Below, in pieces: positions 1-6,536 of a stretch of DNA of 32,086 nt. The stretch spans positions 1 to 32,086 of the forward strand of contig CAMVAT010000038.1 of NCBI GenBank assembly GCA_947165505.1. The letters are read 5' to 3'. Below the pieces are notes generated by a model. The model did no database searches, had not been told where the DNA came from, and saw only the letters and a program-made list of their open reading frames with translations. This stretch comes from an uncultured Prevotellaceae bacterium (GTDB taxonomy: Bacteria > Bacteroidota > Bacteroidia > Bacteroidales > Bacteroidaceae). Both the position numbers and the translations under genes were made by a program. Each line of letters begins with the position of its first letter. The stretch's first letter is position 1.

Positions 1-32
1 GCGACGAACGGGTGCAGACCCGGGTGAAGTAA
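1..32 (+). CDS. Possible C-terminal tail of an upstream gene
   Basis: Reading from base 3, the frame gives the short charged tail DERVQTRVK and a TAA stop at 30-32, just before the sequence turns AT-rich. Such an amphipathic end is plausible for a gene entering from the left, but nine residues identify no family and another frame could be right. The product is unknown. Confidence 0.3.
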   Translation, partial: DERVQTRVK

Positions 33-49
33 ATTTTTTCTTGTTTTTC

Positions 50-80
50 TTGTTTATTGTAAATATAATTATTATATTTG
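50..80 (+). promoter_or_regulatory. Bacteroidetes-type promoter of the AAA ATPase gene
   Basis: TATATTTG at 73-80 matches the TAnnTTTG -7 element of the Bacteroidetes primary sigma factor. A TTG at 50-52 lies 20 nt upstream, where the -33 element is expected. Transcription would start near 87, leaving a leader of only about 10 nt before the ATG at 98. Confidence 0.6.
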
Positions 81-97
81 CAATAAATTTGTAAACG

Positions 98-1267
98 ATG
101 AAAAATCAAGTACTTGCAAACCCCTTTGTCGTAGGGAGGTATGTGTCGGATGACTTTTTCTGCGACCGTAAGCAGGAAACGGATTTCCTGCGCAAGCAGA
201 TACGGAACGGGCGCAATGTGGCGCTCATCTCATCGAGGAGGATGGGAAAGTCTGGCCTGGTAGCTCATTTCTTCAATCAGAGCGATGTGAGCGAGGAGTA
301 TTATACTTTTTATGTTGATATTTATGCCACTTCCTCTTTCTCTGAATTTGTCTATCTGCTGGGAAAAGCCATCTATGAACAATTGAAACCGAGAAAGACG
401 GTATGGGCGGAGCGCTTCTTCCAAGTGATTTCTTCTTTACGGGTCGGCTTCAAAATCGATTCGCAGACGGGTGATACCGTTTTCGACATTTCTTTGGGTG
501 ATATTCACTCGCCACAGACCACTTTAGACCAAATCTTCGAATATCTGGAAAATGCCGACCGCCCGTGCATCGTGGCTATCGACGAGTTTCAGCAGATTGG
601 TTCATATACGGCCGAACGGGGTGCTGACGCGCATCCTCTTGGGGCAAACGTGGAAGCATTGCTTCGGACGAAGATACAGCAATGCCGGCAGACGCAGTTT
701 ATCTTTTCAGGCAGCAAGCGGCACCTGATGAGCAATATGTTCAATTCTCCTGCCAAACCATTTTATCAAAGTGTCATCATGATGGGATTAGAACCCATAC
801 CATTGGATGTCTATACCGACTTCGCTGTAAGGATGTTTGAAAATAGGGGGAAGACCGTGTCGCCGGAGGCTGTCAAGGCGGTATATAGACGGTTTGAGGG
901 GTGTACGTGGTTTGTGCAGATGATGATGAACGAATTGTTTGCGCTGACTCCGGTGCAGGGCGTGTGCGGCACTGACCTCCTGGCTGAAGCCTCTGCTCAT
1001 ATCATCGCCAGCCAGTATATGGGATATCAAGAACAGATGGCACATCTGCCACTGAAGCAGAAGCAGTTGTTGATTGCCATTGCCAAGGAGAGACAAGTGA
1101 GTGGCATCACATCGGCAGCTTTTATCAAGCGCAACCAACTGTCTTCTGCCAGTTCGGTGCAGGCGGCCTTGAAATCTCTATTGAAAGAGGACGTCGTGGT
1201 CAATGACGATGGACGTTATCGCATCTACGACTATTTCTTCGCAGAGTGGATTGCTGAGAATTACTGA
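98..1267 (+). CDS. Archaeal-type AAA/STAND-like ATPase with C-terminal winged helix
   Basis: A cytoplasmic P-loop ATPase of 389 residues resembling the ATPase_2 (archaeal ATPase) family widespread in Bacteroidetes. Residues 45-52 (SSRRMGKS) form the Walker A loop; the usual first glycine is replaced by serine, while the RRxGKS core typical of this family is kept. CIVAIDEF at 157-164 is Walker B with the catalytic Asp-Glu, and FIFSGSKR near 206 fits the sensor strand. The C-terminal 80 residues look like a winged-helix DNA- or protein-binding domain. Members are often annotated only as ATP-binding proteins; their biological role is mostly unknown. The start at 98 follows a good promoter. The gene stands alone and its 3' end overlaps the convergent propeller gene by 7 nt. 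Confidence 0.85.
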   Translation: MKNQVLANPFVVGRYVSDDFFCDRKQETDFLRKQIRNGRNVALISSRRMGKSGLVAHFFNQSDVSEEYYTFYVDIYATSSFSEFVYLLGKAIYEQLKPRKTVWAERFFQVISSLRVGFKIDSQTGDTVFDISLGDIHSPQTTLDQIFEYLENADRPCIVAIDEFQQIGSYTAERGADAHPLGANVEALLRTKIQQCRQTQFIFSGSKRHLMSNMFNSPAKPFYQSVIMMGLEPIPLDVYTDFAVRMFENRGKTVSPEAVKAVYRRFEGCTWFVQMMMNELFALTPVQGVCGTDLLAEASAHIIASQYMGYQEQMAHLPLKQKQLLIAIAKERQVSGITSAAFIKRNQLSSASSVQAALKSLLKEDVVVNDDGRYRIYDYFFAEWIAENY

Positions 1268-2754
1268 CGACTGAAGTTGACGGCGTCTTGCTTCATGGCG
1301 CGGCTCACATCCATCGCGTCGAAGGGAAGCGCACCGCGGCCCAGTTCGGGGGCGTTGAACGACTTCAGACAGTTGTCGTAGAAGTCGGGATGCTCCTGCG
1401 GCAGCACGAAGGGCTTGTGCGCCCGCCCCTCGCTGTCGATATAGCAGAAATAGGGCTTGCCGTAGAGACCGTCGTCGCGCTTCGAGGCAAAGACAAACCA
1501 ACGGCTGTCTGACGACCAACTGTGATAGGTGTCGCTCTGCCGACTGTTGACAACGCTCAATGTGTCGATGGCGCCGCTCTTAAGGTCCATCAGTTGTAAG
1601 TCGGTCTCGGGATGCCAGATGGGGAACGTGCCGTAGTCGGCCACGGTATAGAGCAGGTAGCGCCCGTCGGGACTGATGCGCGGGTGACAGACGGAGCGTT
1701 GAGCGTTGAGTGTTGATTGTTGATTGTTGAGCTGTGCCTGCTGTGCGTTTTTGGGGAATATCGTATCTGTTTTTTCGCCGAGGGTGCCCGTGGCGGGGTC
1801 GAAGGGGATGCGCACCAAGGCATAGCGCAGGTTTTTGATGTCGTTATGCACAAGCGGGGCGGCATCGGCGGCACAGTAGTAGATATAGCGGCCGTCGGGC
1901 GAGAACGTGGGGAAGGTCTCCAGCACGGTGCTGTCGCTCAGCAGGCTGCTGCCGATGATCTTGTCTGTCTGCAAGTCTGCCACATACACGTCCGATTTGG
2001 TGTCGAACACTTCCAGCCGTTTCTTCGACAGGGAGTGGAATCCCGGGATGATGATATTGGTGGAGAAGGTGATATAGCGGCCGTCGGGGCTGAAACCGTA
2101 ATAGACGCTGCCCGACACCATGTCGGCGGTCTTGATGTTCAACTTCGACAGTTTGCCGTCGCGGTTGAGCAGGGCGCCGCCGCCCTCGCCGCGCACATAC
2201 ATCATCGAGAGGTTGGGGTCTTGGTTGCCATACACGTGGCAGTTCATGCAGCGGTTTTCCACAAGGTTATAGTCAGAGATGACACGTTCGTCGAAGGTCT
2301 CCACGCAGCGCTCGCACAGTGTCAGGTTGTGCCATACTTCGTAGTCGGGCTCTATCAGGCGGTAGGTGAGGTAGGGGTCGATGGTTTCTTGTGTCACCTG
2401 CCATGTAAACGACTTGTAGGCATACCATTTGCCGCCGGTCTTGGCGGTCACCGTCACATCGATGGTCTTTCCGGCGGCGGCCTCCAGCAGGTCTTTCCAG
2501 TCGTCAAGGTCGAAGCACACGCGGTGGCCGCGCTCGTTCACCTCTATGCTGTCGTCACCACATACGGCCCTCACCTGTATGCGCTCGTAGTCGCCGCGCA
2601 GCAAGAAATTAAGCGGCGCGATATTTTTCGGGATGGTCACATCCGTATAGTCAGGATACATCGGTGGCAGCTCGGCGCTGGCTGTCACGTTCTCCGGCTG
2701 TTCGCTGCATGCCAGCAAACAGCATATTGTCAGGATATATAGCAGTCTTTTCAT
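1261..2754 (-). CDS. PD40 beta-propeller lipoprotein with CxxCH motif (copy 1)
   Basis: Predicted lipoprotein of 497 residues. I chose the start at 2754 because it gives a clean signal peptide ending in LLAC (lipid-bearing Cys16); an upstream extension in the same frame has no signal character. After an N-terminal domain of about 140 residues beginning YPDYTDVTIPKNIAPLNF comes CERC at 147-150, then CMNCH at 169-173. The latter fits a covalent haem-c site, though the CxxC plus CxxC pair could instead be a zinc ribbon. The rest holds at least three PD40/TolB-type blades (SPDGRYI, SPDGRYIYY, SPDGRYLLY) plus a degenerate one. It is the last gene of a minus-strand operon with the DUF6057-like and Rid-like genes and is paralogous to the gene at 16082-17593. 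A 7-bp repeat array inserts NNQQSTLNAQ-like residues near 340-356. Function is unknown; a periplasmic or surface sensor or redox role is inference. Confidence 0.8.
   Translation of the reverse strand: MKRLLYILTICCLLACSEQPENVTASAELPPMYPDYTDVTIPKNIAPLNFLLRGDYERIQVRAVCGDDSIEVNERGHRVCFDLDDWKDLLEAAAGKTIDVTVTAKTGGKWYAYKSFTWQVTQETIDPYLTYRLIEPDYEVWHNLTLCERCVETFDERVISDYNLVENRCMNCHVYGNQDPNLSMMYVRGEGGGALLNRDGKLSKLNIKTADMVSGSVYYGFSPDGRYITFSTNIIIPGFHSLSKKRLEVFDTKSDVYVADLQTDKIIGSSLLSDSTVLETFPTFSPDGRYIYYCAADAAPLVHNDIKNLRYALVRIPFDPATGTLGEKTDTIFPKNAQQAQLNNQQSTLNAQRSVCHPRISPDGRYLLYTVADYGTFPIWHPETDLQLMDLKSGAIDTLSVVNSRQSDTYHSWSSDSRWFVFASKRDDGLYGKPYFCYIDSEGRAHKPFVLPQEHPDFYDNCLKSFNAPELGRGALPFDAMDVSRAMKQDAVNFSRQ
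1694..1728 (-). repeat. In-frame 7-bp tandem repeat inside the propeller gene
   Basis: Five 7-bp units lie in the coding sequence: on the plus strand GAGCGTT twice, GAGTGTT once, GATTGTT twice, and a sixth decayed unit GAGCTGT follows. On the coding strand the unit reads AACAATC to AACGCTC. It encodes a Gln/Asn/Ser/Thr-rich loop between propeller blades. Because 7 is not a multiple of 3, gain or loss of one unit would shift the frame. Confidence 0.85.
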
Positions 2755-2809
2755 TATTGTTTGGTCGTTTGGGCGCTTTGGAGTTTGGACATTAGTTATC
2801 GTGACTGTG

Positions 2810-2888
2810 TGTAGGGACAGGGCGTGCCCTGTCCGCAAGCAGGATAAGCGTCATGCTAATGGCGGACAGGGCACGCCCTGTCCCTACA
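2810..2888. repeat. REP/BIME-like element: 27-bp perfect inverted repeat
   Basis: The arms at 2810-2836 and 2862-2888 are exact reverse complements around a 25-nt spacer. Each arm is itself nearly palindromic (GGACAGGGC, GT, GCCCTGTCC). That is the nested arrangement of paired REP sequences. It sits between the DUF6057-like stop (2957) and the propeller start (2754), inside the putative operon, so its RNA would fold into a strong hairpin that could set differential expression. No REP-associated transposase is in the window. Confidence 0.85.
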
Positions 2889-2956
2889 TGCGCGGCGAAC
2901 ATTTCTCCTGCTCCCTGCCCCTTGCCCCTTACCCCCAAACTATCCTCTCACCTCTT

Positions 2957-4615
2957 TTAATACTCTGCCGCTTTCATTCGGTCAAAGTAGTACCAGTAGG
3001 TGTCTTTGAAGGCGGGGTCACCCCGGTGCTGGTTATACAGTTGGAATCGTTGCAACTGTGCCGGGTCTTTGATATATTTGTCCCATTGCTCCCCAGGGGC
3101 ATCGGTGCCGGCCAGGTAGATCATCAGTGCCTGCTGGTAGAGGGGCTTGATGCGCTCGTGCCCCGTGTTGATGCAGTAGAGGTCGTAGTCGCGTTTAAAC
3201 CCTTCGATGTCTTTGAGCAGCAGCAGCGTGCACAGCATATAGTCGAGGGCCACTGTGTTTTCGGGATTCGATTCGAGCAGTTCGGTCATCACTAGGTGCA
3301 GGTTGTCGCCTACTTGCAGCGTGTCGGTGCGGTTGACGAATTTCTGCCGGTGGGCGATGTCGGCTTTCACCTCGGGTGTCATATAGATGCCCGGTCTGTG
3401 GTGCTTGGCCCACTGGCGGTGTGCGATGGTCTTGTCGAGCAGTCGCAGGTATTTCAGGGCGGCCACGGTGTCGCCGCTCACCAGGTTGGCCTCGGCCAGC
3501 CGTCGCACCATCCTGGAGTTGCGGTTCTCGTGTGTGAATACGTTGCCCATCATGGCGGCCCGTTCGGTGAAGGTCATGTCGCCCAGGGCGTAGTAGAGCT
3601 CGTTCATCATCTTGATGGTGAAGATGGGCGTGTCGGGACCTATCTTATAGAGGGTGCCTAAGTCGGTGAAAGAGAGCGCAAACAAGTGGTCGGGCAGTTG
3701 GCCGCGCTGTGCCTGTATCAGGTGGTAGTAGAACGACATGGTGGAGGTGGGTGCCTCCTGGCTCTCCACATATTGCACCACCTGGTCGTAGTGGCCGAAG
3801 TGGTATTCGTTGTCCACGAGCAGGTCTTTCTCTATCGCCATTTCCGGGGCGCCTACCTTGCCCAGGCCGGGGTAGGTGAGGTTGTCGTAGGTGTGCAGCC
3901 GGTAGATGTTGTTGGTGATAAGGGTGGCGCTGAAGACTATCAGGGGCAGCGACAGTAGCGCAGGCCAGCGGTAGTCGGTCTTCTGGCGGAAGGCGCCGAT
4001 GATGGCAAGCAGGGCGGTGAGCCAGCAGCCGATGCCGAACATACGATACGAGAAATAGAGGGCGATGGCCAGTGCCGCAAGCGTCAACGCCCAGTGCCAC
4101 GTGGCCAGACGGCGGCGTGCCACGTCATAGAGCAGAAAGATGAAGATGCCGCCGCAGAAGGCGATGTCGGAGCGCAACAGATAGGTATGCCGGAAGTGGA
4201 AGACGGCCAACAGCGTCATCAGTGCGATAGCCCAACCGAAGGCACCGCGCCGAAAGCCGCACCGCTGCAGGGCGCGGCGCAGCAGGTCGCCGGCAGTGAG
4301 CAGCACCACCGTCAGGATGGCGGGTCCGGCGTAGGTATAGTAATAAAACTGCGTGAGAAAGTCACCTGTCAGGCAGGCCACCCAGGCGGGTTTGTCGAAA
4401 TAGGTGCTCACGTATTCGCCCGACATCAGAAACAGCTGGTTCTGCTCCTGATAGTAAAAATGATAGCGATAGCAGAAGTGGAAAAAGGCGAAGCAGGCCA
4501 CAGCCCACAGCCCGATGACCAGATAGATGCCCCATGGTACCTGCATCGCCGCACCACGCTGCTGATCTTCTTTCTCCATTCCCATTTCCTTCTCCTTTTC
4601 CTTCTCCTTCTCCAT
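2957..4615 (-). CDS. DUF6057-like polytopic membrane protein (paralogue 1)
   Basis: A protein of about 552 residues. After a hydrophilic start come about seven predicted membrane helices (about 29-48, 92-110, 125-143, 150-166, 173-190, 193-209, 217-235), then about 310 residues of helical, TPR-like soluble domain. Shared with the other two paralogues are the loop after helix 1 (YYQEQNQLF ... FLTQF), a central RRLAEANLVSGDTVAALKYL segment, and a terminal DTYWYYF at 538-544. Annotation as DUF6057 is from memory of the family layout and was not searched. A polytopic half with an early extracytoplasmic loop recalls GT-C glycosyltransferases, but I see no decisive motif. The first 20 residues (MEKEKEKEKEMGMEKE) come from a GAGAAG hexamer array, so the true start could be a later Met (residues 11, 13 or 24). 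It lies between the Rid-like and propeller genes. Confidence 0.75.
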   Translation of the reverse strand: MEKEKEKEKEMGMEKEDQQRGAAMQVPWGIYLVIGLWAVACFAFFHFCYRYHFYYQEQNQLFLMSGEYVSTYFDKPAWVACLTGDFLTQFYYYTYAGPAILTVVLLTAGDLLRRALQRCGFRRGAFGWAIALMTLLAVFHFRHTYLLRSDIAFCGGIFIFLLYDVARRRLATWHWALTLAALAIALYFSYRMFGIGCWLTALLAIIGAFRQKTDYRWPALLSLPLIVFSATLITNNIYRLHTYDNLTYPGLGKVGAPEMAIEKDLLVDNEYHFGHYDQVVQYVESQEAPTSTMSFYYHLIQAQRGQLPDHLFALSFTDLGTLYKIGPDTPIFTIKMMNELYYALGDMTFTERAAMMGNVFTHENRNSRMVRRLAEANLVSGDTVAALKYLRLLDKTIAHRQWAKHHRPGIYMTPEVKADIAHRQKFVNRTDTLQVGDNLHLVMTELLESNPENTVALDYMLCTLLLLKDIEGFKRDYDLYCINTGHERIKPLYQQALMIYLAGTDAPGEQWDKYIKDPAQLQRFQLYNQHRGDPAFKDTYWYYFDRMKAAEY

Positions 4616-4639
4616 TAGCCAACTAATGTCCTTTATCTT

Positions 4640-4705
4640 CCCTTTAACTTCCCTTTAACTCCCCTTTAACTCCCCTTTAACTTCCCTTTAACTCCCCTTT
4701 AACTC
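4640..4705 (-). repeat. 11-bp tandem repeat at the Rid/DUF6057 junction
   Basis: Six 11-bp units CCCTTTAACTY (plus strand) run from 4640 to 4705. The stop codon of the Rid-like gene (4699-4701) lies inside the last unit. On the mRNA strand each unit reads RAGTTAAAGGG, holding a TAA and a purine-rich AAAGGG. Since 11 is not divisible by 3, successive units place TAA in all three frames. Confidence 0.9.
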
Positions 4706-5724
4706 CCCTTCTTCGAAGCGATGCACTCCATCTCTACCAGCCATTCGGGGCGGCACACCTTGGCAAGCACCAGCACGTGGGGGATATCGGGGTAGGCGCG
4801 TTGCATGAAATCGCGCACCACCTCGCTGTCAGACCCGTCGCGCAGGTAGATGATAAAGTATTGTATGTCGTTCATCGTGGCCCCTCCGTCTTTGAGCAGG
4901 GCACCGATATTTTCCAGCAAACGGGCTGTCTGGCGGCGTATGTCGCCCATGTATATCACGTGCCCGTGCTTGTCAATGCTCGCCGTGCCCGAGATGTAGT
5001 ATATCTGTTGGTCGTCGAGTGTCAGGCGGGTGCCGCGCTCGAAGGCCACGCCATATTCGTGGGTGGGGTTCAGGTGGTCGAAGGCCTTCAGGTAGGTCTT
5101 GTCGCCCTCCTCGATGTCGGGGTAGGTGAGGAAGTCCATTGCCACCGATGCGCTGCGCGTCTGCGAGAACCCGCCGATGCCTGTGCTGGCGATGAAGTGG
5201 GTGTCGATGGTCAGGCCGTAGCGGCGGAACACGTCGTTGCGGGCTTTCACCACGCCCTGGTAGTTGACGTCGATGTCGGCCACGTAGATCCATGTGCGCA
5301 CGCAATGGGTGTCCAAGCGCAGGTGTTGCTCATCCATCCACCGCAGGTATTTCTCGAAGAGCATCATCGTCTGCAAGTACGAGTTGTTGCCTCGTGTCTC
5401 TTCCTCTGTCAGGCGGATGCTCTGGAAGTGGTAGCGGTCTGCCTGGTCGGTGGTCTTAAGCAGCAGCGTGATCTTTGAATTGTCGAGTGGTGCCTGTTCC
5501 ACCACGCTGGTGAAGGCGGGCGACAGCTGTTCCTGATAGAGTTCCGACTCTATCAGTTGTTGGTATTGGTTTTGTGCGTCGCTGAGGAATATCTTGCAGT
5601 ATTGCAGCCGTCGGCCCTCCAGTCGTTCCATGTCAAGGTAGTCGCCAAGTCGCAGGTAGAGCTCGGCCAGTCGTTCTGCGAATGTGCCCCTGCTTTTCGG
5701 GGCCATCGTTGTGTATTTGTCCAT
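4699..5724 (-). CDS. Rid-family / chorismatase-like (FkbO/Hyg5-type) protein
   Basis: A cytoplasmic protein of 341 residues from the start at 5724; upstream codons in frame belong to the promoter/repeat region. The C-terminal 110 residues are a YjgF/RidA domain: SGTASID at 245-251, GDIRRQTARLLENI at 260-273, YLRDGSD at 293-299 and the hallmark CRPEWLVEMECIA at 324-336. The N-terminal half has a second Rid-like pattern (RTWIYVADID, VVKARNDVFRRYG) leading to HFIASTGIGG at 176-185. Length and this STGIGG segment resemble chorismatases of the FkbO/Hyg5 type, which hydrolyse chorismate. Whether this protein has that activity or is an imine-deaminating Rid protein cannot be settled here. It is first in the operon with the DUF6057-like and propeller genes, which makes a soluble metabolic partner for an envelope module. 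Confidence 0.8.
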   Translation of the reverse strand: MDKYTTMAPKSRGTFAERLAELYLRLGDYLDMERLEGRRLQYCKIFLSDAQNQYQQLIESELYQEQLSPAFTSVVEQAPLDNSKITLLLKTTDQADRYHFQSIRLTEEETRGNNSYLQTMMLFEKYLRWMDEQHLRLDTHCVRTWIYVADIDVNYQGVVKARNDVFRRYGLTIDTHFIASTGIGGFSQTRSASVAMDFLTYPDIEEGDKTYLKAFDHLNPTHEYGVAFERGTRLTLDDQQIYYISGTASIDKHGHVIYMGDIRRQTARLLENIGALLKDGGATMNDIQYFIIYLRDGSDSEVVRDFMQRAYPDIPHVLVLAKVCRPEWLVEMECIASKKGS

Positions 5725-5742
5725 TGTTTTCTTATTTGGCTG

Positions 5743-5773
5743 CAAAATTAGTGCAAATCGAAGACAATACAAA
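5743..5773 (-). promoter_or_regulatory. Promoter of the Rid-DUF6057-PD40 operon, inside a repeat copy
   Basis: On the minus strand TTTG (5773-5770), a 19-nt spacer and TAATTTTG (5750-5743) match the Bacteroidetes promoter consensus. Transcription would start near 5736, giving a leader of about 12 nt. Both elements fall within or at the edge of hairpin repeat copy A, whose palindromic core overlaps the -33 region. Confidence 0.6.
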
Positions 5774-5814
5774 ACAAACTCGTTTGTTTTTATTGTTGAG
5801 ATGCCGCCTAATTT
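5745..5814. repeat. Hairpin repeat element, copy A
   Basis: A 70-nt unit bounded by AAATTAG (5745-5751) and CTAATTT (5808-5814), which are inverted. The core AAAACAAAC / GTTTGTTTT (5771-5779 / 5782-5790) is a perfect 9-bp stem with a 2-nt loop. The right flank ends GAGATGCCGCCTAATTT, shared with copy C and nearly with copy B. It looks like a MITE- or REP-like element. Confidence 0.8.
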
Positions 5815-5819
5815 ATCAA

Positions 5820-5897
5820 AAATTAGTGCAAGTTGAGAGAAATACAAAATGAAAAAACCCGTTTTTTCATTTTTATTTCCGAGACGCCGCCTAATTT
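5820..5897. repeat. Hairpin repeat element, copy B
   Basis: A 78-nt unit with the same AAATTAGTGCAA left end and GCCGCCTAATTT right end as copy A, separated from it by 5 nt. The core differs completely in sequence but is again a perfect stem, 13 bp: AAAATGAAAAAAC against GTTTTTTCATTTT with loop CC. So the flanks are conserved while the palindrome is not. Confidence 0.8.
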
Positions 5898-5902
5898 ATA
5901 TA

Positions 5903-6063
5903 AAATTAGTGCAAAATATCGATTAAGCGAAAAAAATGAAAATACCTTTTCATTTTTGAGCGAGAGATATTTATTGAAATCGAAGACAATACACGATTTT
6001 GTCCTTAAGCGGACAAAATCTTCCAAACTCGTTTGTTTTTATTGTTGAGATGCCGCCTAATTT
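5903..6063. repeat. Hairpin repeat element, composite copy C
   Basis: A 161-nt composite bounded by AAATTAGTGCAA and GCCGCCTAATTT. It holds two cores: an 11-bp stem AAAAATGAAAA / TTTTCATTTTT, and GATTTTGTCC / GGACAAAATC (10 bp, 6-nt loop). The second core is flanked on the left by 17 nt identical to copy A (5977-5993 against 5755-5771) and on the right by 39 nt identical to copy A (6025-6063 against 5776-5814). One copy therefore appears to have had its stem exchanged or invaded. Confidence 0.75.
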
Positions 6064-6189
6064 GGCGTCGTGTGCCACTTTTGCCCTGATTCTTACGGTT
6101 GATAGACTGCCTGATATTACAAAATGTATCATTTTTTTTACCAATTGTTACAAATCGCCGAAATGACGCGAGAATGACAAAAAAAGTGA

Positions 6190-6219
6190 TTGTAGTTTAA
6201 AAATTATCAAATATCTTTG
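6190..6219 (+). promoter_or_regulatory. Promoter of the susC operon
   Basis: TTG at 6190-6192, a 19-nt spacer and TATCTTTG at 6212-6219 match the Bacteroidetes consensus. Transcription would begin near 6226, leaving about 310 nt of untranslated leader before the susC ATG at 6537. No better TAnnTTTG match was seen closer to the gene. Confidence 0.6.
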
Positions 6220-6225
6220 CAAGTG

Positions 6226-6536
6226 GAAAAATTACATGGCGCACCGAACAAAGTTCAGACAGAAGCGCAGCGACTGCAATCAGACAATCTGACAACTATT
6301 CATGGATTGTGTTGAGGTTTCAGCTTGAGCACATAAATAAAATCAACTATATTTTCTAAACTAACATTTATTATCAAAATTTACTGCCTATAAGAAAAAA
6401 ACCGTTTAAAACCATCGCCCAAAGTCCACCTTATATTATTTAGGGTTGGCAGGATATTAGTCGCATGCGTCTAATGTCCGGAAATTATGAGTGTTATCAT
6501 GCAGTTTATACTATTTAACCTAAGAATACTTTAAGT
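6226..6536 (+). other. Long untranslated leader of susC
   Basis: If the promoter at 6190-6219 is used, this stretch is a leader of about 310 nt with no credible gene. It contains short stems (GAACAAAGTTC, TCAGACAATCTGA) and a 20-bp palindrome at 6456-6475. I recognise no riboswitch family. Post-transcriptional control is known for some Bacteroidetes susC transcripts, so regulation through this leader is a reasonable inference. Confidence 0.4.
6456..6475. promoter_or_regulatory. 20-bp palindrome upstream of susC, candidate operator
   Basis: ATTAGTCGCATGCGTCTAAT is a palindrome with one T-T mismatch per half and a perfect CGCATGCG centre. It lies 61 nt before the susC start and well downstream of the predicted promoter. 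It could be a repressor site or an RNA stem. No regulator gene for this operon is in the window. Confidence 0.4.

Noticed and set aside
98..1267. AAA ATPase as part of a defence system
   Set aside because: It stands alone, with no nuclease, protease or other effector partner in the window.
1717..2742. Long open frame of 341 codons on the plus strand opposite the propeller gene
   Set aside because: It mirrors a GC-rich coding gene with lipobox and motifs on the other strand, has biased His/Val/Gly composition and no recognisable domain.
5745..6063. CRISPR-like array because of regular repeats
   Set aside because: Repeats are palindromic elements of unequal length with 5-nt spacing and no unique spacers; no cas genes are present.
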